Origin: Harmonia axyridis | Taxonomy: Eukaryota > Arthropoda > Insecta > Coleoptera > Coccinellidae | Reading direction: 5' to 3' | DNA length: 64,000 nt | Assembly: GCF_914767665.1 (NCBI RefSeq) | Contig: NC_059501.1 | Coordinates: forward strand, 70,158,798 to 70,222,797 | In this document: piece after piece, positions 23,030-35,079 of the stretch | How the letters are laid out: each line of letters begins with the position of its first letter | Numbering within the stretch: the stretch's first letter is position 1 | Made by a program: the position numbers and the translations under genes | The notes under the pieces: generated by a model | The model's database searches: none | Seen by the model: only the letters and a program-made list of their open reading frames with translations | Told to the model about the DNA's origin: nothing

Positions 23030-23820
23030 GTGGCGTGGAAAATGTATCAATCGGTAGCATGAATATTGGGAATTTATTCGAGATGACGCATTTCTCGGGA
23101 GCGGCTCACGCGTTGTGCTACTCGAATTTTCCAAAATTGATAATTTCGTCACTCGAATATATGCCAAGCATTACCCCCATTGGAAATGGGAAAAAAACTT
23201 TGAGGAAACCAGTTCAATACAAGGCAAACACGGGTTCCGAAGGTTATTGCGAACGGAAGAGAACGTGGAATGGGTACGTCGGTCTGTACGTGCTGATCCC
23301 GACCTCTCCATTCGGAAACGTTATATGAGGATGATAAATGAATCTTTGTTGTCTGAACTACAGAACTTTCTTGGTTTTAAGCAAGGAACATGGTTTCTGC
23401 AGGATGGAGCAACTAAACCTATGTCCAATGGGCCTCTGCCATAAATTCGTGAAATATTTCCAGGCAAATTAATCTGTAATTCGTTGGTACCCCAACATTC
23501 CTGACTTGGGACTTTCACCTGTGGAGTTTCTTTGAATCTAAAATTTTCTTTACAAAATTAACTTCCCTGGACTTTGGCCCAGTTGAAACAAAAAAATCTT
23601 TTTGAAATGGGAGCCATTACGGAGCAACTTGGCAAGCCGTCATCGGGAAATTAAGTGTTAGATTGCATGATTATCGTGAACGTGAGTGTAGACATTTGGA
23701 CGAAATATTTTCAAGAAATAAATTTCCAAATAGTATTCTCATAATTAATAAACATTTTTACGCCAAACGTCTTTTTTTTTCGTTTTTCCATACAATACTT
23801 TTTTTTTGAGACATCCTATA
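23030..23820 (+). pseudogene. Mariner-related DDE transposon relic
   Basis: The + strand contains a broken transposase: TEENVEWVRRSVRADPDLSI near 23245, then WFLQDGAT (catalytic D) near 23391, a region with several stops, DLGPVETKKS-like after 23570, and a C-terminal RERECRHLDEIFSR near 23680. The element probably ends at GAGACATCCTATATA (23808-23822). The 5' end was not located. Confidence 0.7.
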
Positions 23821-24082
23821 TATGTTTATCCACAATCTAAGATCTCGTGAGTATTCGTGGTTTTACTTCTATTGAGTTGTGAAAGAAGATTCGAAATTAT
23901 TAACTCGTCAACTCAAAATTACTATTGCTCTCGAGTCTACCGTAAGTGAAAGAATTTTCGCAAATCCTTGTAACAGCCTTTTAAAATTTGTATCCTTTTC
24001 CAATGGAATTTGGTATACAGGTCAAGCCAAGTTTTCACAAGTTATACGGCTTTCAGTTTTCCCAGAGATATATATTATGAGC

Positions 24083-24158
24083 GTTGGGCATACCAAATTT
24101 CAAATGGGGCATGCAGAATTTCAAATGGAGCATGCCGAATTTCAAATGGGGCATGTAT
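24083..24158. repeat. 21-bp tandem repeat, about 3.5 units
   Basis: The unit GGGGCATGCAGAATTTCAAAT occurs three times with one or two changes, followed by a partial fourth. It is short and may be part of an old repeat. Confidence 0.85.
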
Positions 24159-24431
24159 GAATTGAAACTTATGAGGGCATAATATTGTTTGAAGTCCAAA
24201 AATAACTTACTGTAGAGGGTGAATTATTTAGGAGCGATAGAATATTTTTGTGTTTCGCTAAACCCACTATCGTGAGATGCTTTCAGAGAACTTGCCCATT
24301 TGAAATATAGGCAATAAGTGTAGATGGTTCTCTTATTCTGATATACACTAGAGGAATTGTTAATTGTAACATTAGTGAAGGACCCTCATTATTTCAGTAT
24401 TAATGGCGTCAGTAAAATATATAACGTCATA

Positions 24432-24477
24432 TAATTTCTCATTGAAGTAACTTACCAGTTACTTCAATGAGAAATTA
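24432..24477. repeat. Perfect 21-bp hairpin with 4-nt loop
   Basis: The arm TAATTTCTCATTGAAGTAAC (plus T) at 24432-24452 is exactly inverted at 24457-24477, with loop TACC. There are no flanking TIR or TSD signs. Confidence 0.9.
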
Positions 24478-24690
24478 GGGACAACAATCTATGTCATCAG
24501 AATAATTTCTAAATACTTGGATGCAAAAGTGTTGAAAACACTATACCATGCAACAATAGAGGCCAAAATGCTGCTTTCAATCCAATTCTTCATCTATATG
24601 TAGTCCCAGAAATTTTGTGAATGTATCGACCTTACAACCACTCAATTTGATTGAGAATCTGGAGTCTCAATTTCGAGTTGGTACGATTAG

Positions 24691-25830
24691 ATAGATAGAT
24701 AGATAGATAGATACATTCTTTATTTCAAATTAAATTTTACACTAGGAAAAACATGAAATGAAACAGTGTCCTTAAGTAATCTACAACTACATGAAATAAT
24801 CCCCTAAATTATACGGTTCAAGATTTATTAAAAATGTCTTGGTTTTTGATTTGAAAAGTCTGTAATTTTGTATTATTTTAAGATCATTTGGCAAACTGTT
24901 GAAGATTTTAATGCACATATAGGATGGATTTTTTTCTGTTAGAGATAACTTATGCTGTGGATAATTAATATTGGCCGTTCTCGTATTGTATGTGAAATTA
25001 GTGTTATTTCTAAGAAATTCTACTTTGTTTTTGTGTAGGTAGAGAAGGCACTCATGCAGATATAGACCATAAACTGTCAGTAACCCCAATGACCTGAACT
25101 TGCCCCTGCAGGAATCCCGGTACCCCATATTCAAAAATATTCTAAGTATTCTTTTCTGACTTATAAATACTGATTGTACAGATGTACTCACACCCCAAAA
25201 TATTATTCCATATCTTAATAAAGATTCATAATTAGCATAATATAAAATTTTTTTAACATTTTCATTTATATATTTGTGTACCACTCTGAAGGCAAAGATC
25301 ATCCTATTCAATTTTCTTAACAGATCATTAATATGTGTATTCCACTTCAGAAATTCGTGAATTATTATTCCTAAGAATTTAGTATTCTCAACAGTGGTAT
25401 TGGCTTGGTTGTTAAGACTTACTTCTGCAGGTTTTTCTTTTGAATTGCTCGCTCTGAATACAATGACATTAGTTTTACTCGTGTTTATAACCAGACCATT
25501 TTTTGAAAACCAATTCTCTACACAACTATATAATGAACTACACCTTTCCTTCAAGCTTTCAGTGTTCTGTCCCGCCACCAGAATATTAGTGTCATCTGCA
25601 AAATTTATAATTTCTGAATCTTCTACTTCATTTGTTACATCACTCAGGTCATTTATGTATATTAAGAAAAGTATCACCCCTAGGATGCTACCCTGGAAAA
25701 CACCAAATTCATTACTTAGCCATTCAGAAAAGCGAGTTTCATTACATTTTGTTATTTTAACGCACTGCCACCTGTTGGACAGATAGGAGGCAAAATTACA
25801 AAACATTAAGGTTGGTGTATCCTTATTCAA
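24691..25830 (-). pseudogene. LINE reverse transcriptase (CR1/Daphne-like), C-terminal part with microsatellite tail
   Basis: The minus strand is open from 25887 to 24787. It contains GVFQGSILGVILFLIYINDL (RT palm), FADDTNILVAG (catalytic YXDD-type), a thumb region with KFLGI and a C-terminal FNSLPNDLK segment typical of CR1/Jockey-superfamily LINEs. It has no RNase H. The 3' end lies at about 24715 and is followed by a (GATA)n run (24691-24714), a usual tail type for this group. The frame is intact for 366 codons but lacks the endonuclease and N-terminal RT of its own family, so it is 5'-truncated. The upstream 20 codons belong to another element. Confidence 0.9.
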
Positions 25831-26293
25831 AAGCATATTGTTAGATGTAAACCATATTTCTGTATGCTCCATCAACATAACTGACATTTGTCACCTTCTC
25901 ACTGTGAAAACTGCAGCTGAAATCATTCACATATATCAGAAATAATAGTGGTCCGACAATATTTCCCTGTACAATTCCAAGTTTCAACTTTTCTACATTC
26001 GATGTAATTTTGCGTCCGTTTGAAAATAACTCCACTATTTGCGATCTATCTTCAAAATAGGATTTCGCCCATTCAAGAGCTGGTCCTCTGATTTCATAAT
26101 TCTGCAATTTTAATATCAGTTTTTCCAGAAGAATACAGTCATATGCCTTTGATAAATCCAGAAACATTCCGAATGAGAGGTTGTTGTTCTCAAATGACTC
26201 GGTAATTTTTCTTATAAACTTAAAAATTGCTGTATGTAGTGATACATACTCTAACGATAGCTCAGTGTAATATGAAATTTTGAAAAACAACAT
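25831..26293 (-). pseudogene. Second LINE reverse transcriptase, N-terminal palm fragment
   Basis: The minus strand from 26293 reads MFLDLSKAYDCILLEKLILK (catalytic D in the FLDLSKAFD motif), then GIVQGNIVGPLLFLIYVNDF. It reaches the YADD region near 25870 but with a frameshift (YVDGAY), so the remaining bases of the motif are in the adjoining frame. It repeats the same palm motif found in the neighbouring element, so it is a separate LINE copy joined head to tail, not a continuation. Confidence 0.85.
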
Positions 26294-26779
26294 GAAAATA
26301 CGAAAGAAACGCCGGAAGCACTCGAACCTACCTTTGTTTGGATGAACGCCAGAATGGGTAGTTGGTAATATCCTAGTATCTATTTGTAGTCTTTAAAACC
26401 TTTTCACACACTTTAAGAAAATTAAAAGAACTTGGAAAATAACGAAATTTATAGGATAACTCTGAATTGTGTTACGCACCATTCATTCCGTGAAATCGAA
26501 TCTATCTTAATTACCTTCGGCGCATGTGTGTCCATATGCAGGCCGAGATTTTCCAGCGTATTTATTTATTGAAAAGAAAAATGAAAATAAACCCGACGCC
26601 TTGCTTCAACTGTCGTAGCGGAATAAACAGAAAAATTATACTGAAATTTAGAACAAAATAAAATTAAGAAAATATTGAGTATTGCATTAACACATACTGA
26701 TGTATGAATACTTCATCAGCGCATCCCCATATCAACCGGACGTTGAAAACCTTCAAAAACCAATCGTGAGTTCTGCGAA
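26294..26779. other. No recognised feature
   Basis: AT-rich, no frame or repeat that I can name. Confidence 0.45.
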
Positions 26780-27060
26780 GGCAATAAAGAGGCAAACGCA
26801 CGAAACGTACAGATCGCCATCTGTGTGGCAATTTACAAATGGTGTTCCTGGCCCGGCCGCGGCGCTGGCTACGGTTTAATTGAATGAAAATTACCCCAAC
26901 TTGTCCGGGCGATCAATCAGGCCCTGATGGGAATTGTGCCGAATTACGCGAAGTTCGCTGCCCCACAAAAGGTGTCGACGATTAATCGTGTTGCATTTTA
27001 AATCGTAACACGGCACGTTTAGGCCATCAGACCAACCCCTCGCTCTCGTCGATGAGCTGA
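26780..27060. other. GC-rich single-copy stretch, candidate conserved non-coding element
   Basis: Contains GGCCCGGCCGCGGCGCTGGC, GTCCGGGCGATCAATCAGGC and GTGTCGACGATTAATCG. It is far GC-richer than the rest of the intron, has no open frame and no TE motif, and includes homeodomain-type TTAATTGAATGAAAATTA at about 26877. Confidence 0.45.
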
Positions 27061-29633
27061 GAGAACCGTTGTGAGTTTATGGGATGACGAATGGTAGGGG
27101 TTGGAGGGAAATGATACTTCGGTTTATTTCCCAATTTTGGCAATTGATGATGTTGGAAGTAGTTTTGTATTTTCATCTTTATATGGGGAGTTTAATTTTT
27201 TTTTGTGTGACGTGGGTGGTATGCTTTAGTATCAATGTTAAATTTATTCAAGTTTGCTTGATTTGTCGATAACTGATATTCCTGATATTTTCATCTAAAT
27301 ATAATTTTTATTTTAGTTTATCCTATTATTTTCAAGAATTGTACTTTTTTTTGTTATAACAGTTTCTTGTTTTCATTTTGAAGAGGTTAGGTTATAGTAG
27401 CTATGCTAAACTTCGTCTCTCGATATGTTTTCTTCAATTTTTAATGAAGGCAACTTTGAGCTAAGAGAGAGATGGTTCAAGTTTTGGCGAAATCGACTTT
27501 ACTCAGCGCATTTGTTGACATTATATTTGACTCTACAGATTCGTTTCGATTTCATTTCAATAATTTGGCAACTCTTTTCATGAAAAAAAGCTTCTTTTTC
27601 TAGACAAAGGGTGTTGAAGTTTAAAAAAATATTTTTTTCCTATAACTCTAGTTTAAAATGCATTCATTTGATTTTTGTGTATTGAAGTCTGGATAACGTG
27701 ATGTTTCGAATTAGGTTAGTGTCTTGTGCCAAAATTATCCAGTGGCGGAGATATAAAAATTTGATGATCCTTTGTCTATTGAAAATCTACACCACTGTCT
27801 TGTGAGAAAACAATCTCATTTTTGAAGGAAAGACCCAAATCAACAAATAATACTGATAAATAATGACAAATGAAGTATTTTGAAATCAGAATTTCATGAA
27901 TATGATATAAAAATTGGGCATATCTATTTGAGGAACAGTGTGGTCGGACGAGCCTATATATATTCAAAAACAGATTAAGCTTATTTTCTCAATAGATAGA
28001 AACGAAGTCGTCAACATTTGAATTATCCTCCTGGATCAAAATCATAAAAGTGATCGGTCGATCGAGACCTGGTAACTCACCCAAATTAGGGAAGGTTTAA
28101 CGCCAATGTTATACAATGCTGAAGAGTCCTATATGGTACTACTTTTTCAATATGTCGTAGATGGTGAATTAGGCGTATGTAAGCACAGGAAATCCTCCAG
28201 TATGAATAGATATTAGCCATTGGCGTATTCTTCATGGTAGGTTTAGAAGCACAGCTTCAATAACAAATTCGGAGAAGACTAATTCATTCATAATGAAGGA
28301 ATAATCTCGATGTTCACTTGTTCTGTTTCGACGTATAAGGCGATACTTGCCTGTGCTCTGTTCGTTTTTATCGCCAAGGACAAGGAAACGTAATTGAGCG
28401 TAATTACTCCTATTGCTAGAATACCACGAATCAAGATTCGACGCAGTACACATTTTCCCAAGGGGGAGTTACAGTTCAATAATAGAACAGTCTTACAGTG
28501 TTATGGTATACCCGCTCCCCAAAATGCCAGAGTATTAATTAACTGATCGAAACTGTTCTGATATTGAGCCGATTCCACCCTTCATTTTACACCATTGCGG
28601 AGCTATTCTGATCTGCAATTGAAACGATAAGTTGTACGAGAAAAAGGCAATTGACTTTATTTTGTGAGGTTTGAGTATAATTGATTTGAACGGCAATGAG
28701 AGTCTATACCTTCAGTTGAAAATATCCTTTCACAGTTCGCTTTTGTTCTTCTGGAAAATAAAGTCATTTCAATACACTCAAAAACACTCAAAAGAGGTTT
28801 ATACCATATGACTTTCTCGTGTTCTGCCAAAGTTCAACTGCTCCTGTCTCCTCAGAGTTTTTGAGATCTCACCACTTTTCAGATTGAGTAAAGCAATCTA
28901 TGTCTTCCAGAAAACATAGGAAGAAAGTAAAAAGTAGAAATTTCATTAATTTTAATAAATTATTCGATGGTTGAGAATCCATAAGCCAATGAAATTTTCA
29001 ATTACGAATATGTTATTTCATGAAATGTCAAATTTAGTTATCCGAATTTTTATTTTAGTTTTCCGGAAGTCATAGACTACTCCACTCAGTTATAACTCGT
29101 GGTATTTCCTTAGTTGAAGTTTTTCCTCGATAACTCTTAAATTTTCGTATTCAGAATCAGAATAAATATTCAAAGAAATAGGTAACCTATCATCAAAACT
29201 GATGACAGGAAATGGTGAAATATTTCTGTTTTCCATAAAATACTTGATTGATTTTTCGATCTGGCTACGTAGCTGCTATTTTGACGTAGAGAATTAGAGA
29301 GCCTCAAGGTCATATGCCTATTTTACATGATTGTTCAAACTAGTAATAACATTGATAAAATCAGAAATTGTAATGAAAAATTGGTTGGTTGATCTCACTT
29401 AGTTTTTCGTATTTCACCAAAAATGTTTTCTTCAGTGGTATGAAGATCTTTTTGATGCGAAATCATTTTTCTTCAGAACTCGTCATATCAATTCTGACTT
29501 TGAAAGTAAATGGAGGAATAGATTCTATTGCGAAATATTCATCTTTTTTTACATAATCCATAGAATTTTACCAAAACTCATAGTCGAAATCATTAAAAAC
29601 ATCAGTCACACAACGAACTAAAACTACGTAAAA
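27061..29633. other. AT-rich intron sequence without recognised genes
   Basis: No supported coding or mobile feature. 28112-28144 is one copy of the interspersed CTGAAGAGTC..ATATGGTACTA motif. Short frames here are unremarkable. Confidence 0.45.
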
Positions 29634-29780
29634 ATGCATTTCAATAATACCCCTATGGACCACACTGGTCTATGCGAATCATCAGAAAGTAATCAAGAAG
29701 TGATAGATGCAGCCAATGAGTGTAACCAAAAACGCCCTCGAAGTGGAACGGGGAATCTTCAGCCAATCAAACCGTGACAT
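29634..29780 (+). CDS. Short 48-codon frame, possible LINE ORF1/gag start
   Basis: ATG at 29634 opens a frame reading MHFNNTPMDHTGLCESSESN and then QEVIDAANECNQKRPRSGTG before a stop at 29778. The composition (polar, protein-like, ending in a basic stretch) is unlike chance AT-rich frames and resembles the beginning of retroelement ORF1 proteins, but no further part of such a protein was found downstream. No host family is recognised. Confidence 0.25.
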
Positions 29781-30119
29781 TTTTGTTTCCAAGACGGTTT
29801 GCTGAATACCGGGGTTTATTTGAGAGTATTGTTAGCAATATTTTCATAAAATCCAAAGGAATTTCTGAAAACTTGAACAACTCTTGTATGATTGAAATAT
29901 TATGGCTTCCTCCAAGTGACTTTGGTATACTATACGAGTAATTGGAATCCTGGAATGATCTATTCGACGAACAATGAAACAATTGACAAAGGTTTCCCTA
30001 TCTCACAGTAACCGAAAATCTAGATCGCTTCCTGACTTCTGTTCAAACCATCGAATAATTCAATTCGGCCAATCTCAGATCGATATAGAGCACCAGATAC
30101 TATTGAGAATCTAAATCTC

Positions 30120-30590
30120 GCGAAGCTTATCAGAATTTCGACTCCGACAAAGCGCTGATTCTGCAACGTCTCGGATGAATCTCGAGATCGTATAATTCGA
30201 TTATACCAACATCTCTTTCCCGGATATCCCGCTTCACTCCATCCGTCGAAATAACTGAAATAACTGCTCTGGACGTTGTTCTTTGTGTTCGGCCTCCTCT
30301 TTCTCGGTGCCGAATCCTCCTCTTTGAAGATCGGAGTTCAAATAATGCTCTACTGCCGTATTTCGAGCGAGGCTGACAATAATTGGTGCGTTCTGTGATC
30401 GGAACACGTAATGCGGATTGTTGAGGAGGAGATTTTTTTCTCCGACCCCTTCCTCTCTTAATTCTCCCTCTTCCCTCGGAGAAGGGATAGTCGGATCAAG
30501 TGGGCTTTGGAGTGCTGGCCCAGTTTGAAGGGAATGCACATGGGACAACTGGAATGTTCGACGAAATTTCCCGTTGGACGTGAGGGGTGT
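30120..30590. other. GC-richer single-copy stretch, candidate conserved non-coding element
   Basis: CG-containing sequence (TCTCGGATGAATCTCGAGATCG, TTTCCCGGATATCCCGC). A 104-codon minus frame here is low-complexity (E/R/P-rich) and without a domain, so I read the block as non-coding. Confidence 0.35.
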
Positions 30591-30619
30591 TTTAATGGAT
30601 TTTGGTAAAATTACTAGTC

Positions 30620-30855
30620 AGTTTTAGTTTCAGTTCGGAAGGTACACACGAAGTCGAAAATGTTTGTGGTCAACATCTCCCAGTCGAATATTTGTACAGT
30701 TTCAATGCACGACGATTTCTAAGGGAACGCATTGGTGTTCCTAGTTTTGATTTTAGGAGAGCAAATTATAATGTTGTGAATGAGAGGCTTTCTTTAGTTG
30801 ATTGGAAATTTTTTGTTGAACGAAGATGTTCAACATGGGAGTATCTGATTTAAAG
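30620..30855 (+). pseudogene. LINE fragment between endonuclease and RT
   Basis: The + frame reads VPSFDFRRANYNVVNERLSL then VDWKFFVERR. The pattern Y/F.F+.ANY..+N..L...DW is that of the linker after the endonuclease domain of Jockey/CR1-type LINEs. About 80 codons are open; nothing of the RT follows. Confidence 0.5.
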
Positions 30856-32481
30856 GCATCATAAAAAATCTGATTCTTCAAAATGTCCCTAGAAATAAGA
30901 ACAACAGAAGGTTTTCTGTTTACTTTTCGAGAAATACTATCAAATTTGTTGAAGAAAAAATGAACATCGTAAAAATATCAAAATGTTCGGAAGTGAGAAT
31001 TAAGGTTAATCGAAGAGACTTATATTTGTCGGTGGAGAATATTCATATATTTCCTACTGCACAGTGTGGGCATATTTCTATATTTTAGCACTACGACATT
31101 CACATCAGTGGAGGTACAGAGATTCTAATACCCCATAATCTCTTTTTTTTTGTTAAGAAACTAACAAGAGTAGTACCTATTCATTTTTAGCCACCTTTTG
31201 TTTTAGAATTATAATTGAGAATTGTAAAATTACAAGAACAATTACATTACATATCTCCCAAGATACCATAAAATAGAAGTAACACACAAACAGACACTCT
31301 TCAGAATTTTCAAGTGCTCAAGTGCTATTCGCGATCACCTGAGAAAATAGTACCATATGAGACTCTTCAGCGCTGTCAAGTTAGAATTACAGGAAATTGG
31401 TCAACATTTCTCGCCGTATTCGACATTTTGTTGTTAACACATATTTTTATTTTGAATGAGAACTTACTGAGGAGACTAAAGCGTTAGTAAGATTTTCTAC
31501 TGAAATAATATAATTTGCTATGTGGACCAACCAAAACTATACAACTTTAGCATTAACACTTAAATCTGGAGAAACAAACCCCTCGAGTTCCGATTGATCG
31601 GAATTTGAAATTATGTGAATACTAAAAGAAAGAATGTTTGGTTTTTCAAATTTAAAAGTAGAGAAATTGCGTGATATCGAAAAAAAAATCATATCTCCGC
31701 TAATAGAGATCTGAAAGCAAATCATCATAAAGGCACTGTTTCACGTAGAATCCAGTGGCATGCTCGTCTTTTCAGTAGATATTTCTTGAATGGCACATTC
31801 ATGATTTTTTATTACGAAGCAATGACCCGAAATTATGTTTTTTAAAAGATTTTTTTTGCCAAATTTTGAAAGCTTAATTTCAACTGATTTCAAAATATAC
31901 AAGTTAATCGCATAATCAGAACAGAACGAAAAAATTCAAGAAGGATATTGAAAGGACAACGAGAGAGAGACCTTATCAGAATATTGATTCCTACAAAACA
32001 CTGAGACAGGTGTCTGCTACTATATTCATTTAATTTCATAAATATTTTTATAACTTATATAAACTTTTTTCTCACTCCGAATTCTAAAATTCGTAGCATT
32101 AATATTCTTGAAAACTATTATGAAAAAAATCTAATTTGATTTCGTTCTACTAGTAGTTAGAATCCCTAAGGATCAACGATTAGACTTTTGTGGAAGACAA
32201 TAATTCCATTCCGAACGTCAAACTTCCTCGCCATTTTCATTAGATTGAAGAAAGTTATCAATCCACAAAGCCCTGCGAGGATTTAAAGTGGCAGTTCTAG
32301 TATCTGGAAAGTAAGATACAATTAGAAATAAGTTCGGGTAGAAATGAAATTTTTCCCATGATTTCTTGACTGAGACCTTCAAACGAATATGAGGCGGAAG
32401 TATATGTGATAGCACTGGTAACCAATCATGAGTAACCTACATATTTGTATTTTATTTCGCTCTTGACATATCAGTAACGTT
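30856..32481. other. AT-rich intron sequence without recognised genes
   Basis: 31350-31383 is an inverted copy of the CTGAAGAGTCTCATATGGTACTA motif. Nothing else can be supported. Confidence 0.45.
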
Positions 32482-32813
32482 TAGGGGAAATGAACTTTTG
32501 GATTTTTTCAAATTTGGCGCCGTATAGCTCGGGGTTTTACTGTGATGCAGGTCTTGCTTGTGATGATGACAATCCTGCGAAGAAATTGACATCCTACTGT
32601 CTGTTTCACTGGTGCAATAGCCACAAATGTGTTTTGGCAGGTTGCATTTTTTTTGTTTACTTGGTTTCTAAATAGCTTCTGAAGAGTGTGTTGACCATAT
32701 TCGTTGTATATTGAATGATTCTTCTTATTACGCTTATGACGTAATAGTATGTATAAGTTCTAAGATGAATAGTGGTTTTGTTTTGAAATTGTGCTTATAT
32801 AGTAAAAAAAGTG

Positions 32814-32881
32814 TGTATCGGACAAAATGACATACTATCCTGATGGACAAAACGACATAGTATGTCATTTTGTCCGATACA
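32814..32881. repeat. Perfect 25-bp hairpin inside the pogo-like relic
   Basis: TGTATCGGACAAAATGACAT at 32814 is matched by its exact inverse ending at 32881, with an 18-base loop that itself contains GGACAAAACGACATA. The arm is the terminal-type motif of the surrounding element. Confidence 0.9.
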
Positions 32882-33611
32882 TGTGAAGAGAATATATTTT
32901 TGGTGATAATATAGAATTTTATAGATTGATTTCCATGTGAAACTGATGAGCTCATTTTCATGTTATTTTGTACATAGTTTGCATGCACTATACGTGATAA
33001 AACGTAGAATTTCTGGTATGTATCTTGTAACAAATAGGTAAATTACCTATTGATTCCTGATGATTACAATAGACCAGGAACTTCTTAAGGATAAATCTTG
33101 GTAATGAAATTCTCTCACCATTTCCTCAGGGACAAGGCCTAATTTTGACAAAATCAAGGCTAAATCCTAAAAGAAGAAGTATCAGGAAGTTATTAAAATA
33201 TTATTCAATGATGAAAAACCCAGTGATAAAGAAAACAAGACCGTTGAAAAATAAATAAGTCGGTGACCACGAAGAGTCCGACACTAAACCGTTTAAATTT
33301 AAAAAAATGAGGACGACGATGACTGTCCCTGCATTGATGCAGTGACGTTTTTTTCGTTTCAAACCTGGTAAACAGTGGCTACGTTGCATTCAGTGTTTCC
33401 ACTGGACTCATATATCGCTTGCTACTGTCTCGAAAAGAAGCAAACATTTATTAGCGAACTTTGCATTTAAATATTATGAGTATGTCATTTTGTCCTTAGT
33501 ATACGGACAAAACGGATTTTGTTAGAAGTCAAAATAACTTCTTATATCTTCTATTTTCGTAGTTCAATTCAATTTTCAGCTCATAATACTGGAAAACAAT
33601 TAACCAAATAA

Positions 33612-34010
33612 TAATAATAGTTTATTAAACATAAACATTGATCGCAGAGGCAAGAGCCTGTACGCGATTAATAATTTACAATTTTCAAAGATTTACAGTA
33701 TATATATACATATATATAAAATAAAAAATTAACTCCCGCGAAGATAAAATGAACCAAAATTCCCTTATATTTCAACTCAAGAATGAAAGACAAAGCAAAA
33801 GTATGTAAGAACCAACAAATCAAGGAACCAATATTTTTCTCCAGGAACACATGCAACCCATTGTCCAGTACCATCCATTATGGATTGATAAGCAAGTGGA
33901 AAAATTGTCTGTCCTTCTCATTCACCCATGCCCTGATTCTGCCTTTTCGTTCCTTAGCATTCTGTATTTCTTTTATTTCCTTTGGAATCTCGTTATAAAA
34001 AAAAAACCAA
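33612..34010 (-). pseudogene. LINE 3' end nested in the pogo-like relic
   Basis: The minus strand from about 34000 reads YNEIPKEIKEIQNAKERKGR then AWVNEKDRQFFHLL, the C-terminal region of a non-LTR RT protein, followed by a 3' UTR and TAATAAAC before a (TTATTA)n tail at 33612-33625. Only the last 100 or so codons remain. Confidence 0.65.
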
Positions 34011-34106
34011 AGTTGGTTTACAGTACCAAAATGGGAGTATTATTGCAATAACTAAAATTATATCATTGGAAAACTGAACAGTATGTCATTTTGTCCGCAT
34101 TTCCCC

Positions 34107-35079
34107 TACTCATTGAGTTTTTTTGTTTGCAAAGATGGTAAGTAATCTGCCAAAGTTCAATAACTGTTAAGCATCACTATAGCAATATTCAGAGGGTACA
34201 ATATCTGTAAAATCTCAAAATAACGTCGAAAAACCTCTAATTTCTCAAGCATCCCACAATAAAAACAGAGATCTCGACACTCCCAAGATATATCGAGAAG
34301 GGTAAAACAGGCCACCACTCAATTATCCCCAATTTCTCCGCCTCTCGCGGGAACACAGAGCCGGCGACCCAAATATTCAAGAGCGAATCCAATCGAGGGA
34401 TTTTTCAATAATGAATGACGTCCTGTTGGGTCAACCGACTCAAAGCGATCTTGTTAATCCGGCATCCAGCGGATGAATTCTCAAAGATCCCAGCCTCCTT
34501 TCATCATATTATCCCTAAATTAGTGTGTGTCGTCGAATTCACCTCCATATAATCCCCTTTGCATCCTCCGACGGATGCGTGTTTCGTACAGCTTGTTCGT
34601 TGCCTAAATTAAATCTCCCTGATATTGGATTTTTCAGCCCGTCTGAAGCCCGGTTCATTTCCGTGGACCCCTCGGTTGATGAGTCCGTGAAAAGCGAATA
34701 CCGGTCCTAATTGGAACGGCTCTGGAGATTGAAAAACATTCCTTTCAGAAGGCCCAATCACAAAGATCCTTCTCGGCATCTTCTGCGTGAAGGCGACGTG
34801 TTATTACTTATAACTTATAGGGTTTTTGATTTTAAGCTACAGATCAATCGTTCTGTCGTTTTGTCACAATGTGTGTGATTTATTTTCGAATTTGGGGACG
34901 GGAATGGTCTCAAACAAATGGGTGTTTTTTTAGCTGTATGAGTTCAGAAGGGTTCAGCAATCCAATCGTTTATCGGCAGAACAGAATATAGCTTCTAAAT
35001 TGTGAAAATTCACTTTGAAAATATAAATCTGTTGGCGGAGTTCATAAAGCACTCTGTTTTACGGTCAACATAATAGGCT
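34107..35079. other. Unique sequence with a GC-richer block
   Basis: 34340-34740 is GC-richer and CG-containing (GCGAATCCAATCGAGGGATT, GGTTGATGAGTCCGTGAAAA). It has no repeat or frame signature, making it a candidate conserved non-coding element. The remainder is AT-rich. Confidence 0.4.

Larger units (their letters stand above)
32484..34106 (+). mobile_element. Pogo-like DNA transposon relic with PHD-finger tail
   Basis: TA at 32482-32483 is followed by GGGGAAATG and matched by CATTTCCCC then TA at 34107-34108. The + strand between about 33170 and 33450 encodes, across a frameshift, a basic linker (PKRRSIRKLLKYYS), an acidic DDDDCPCIDA and then GKQWLRCIQCFHWTH, the Cys-rich PHD-like finger found at the C-terminus of insect pogo/jerky-type transposases. 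The DDE core is missing. The motif GTATGTCATTTTGTCC recurs at 32861, 33480 and 34081, and inverted at 32818. A LINE end is nested in the 3' half. Confidence 0.65.

Noticed and set aside
24787..25887. 366-codon frame as a host gene
   Set aside because: It is a reverse transcriptase with FADD motif and a microsatellite 3' tail, so a LINE.
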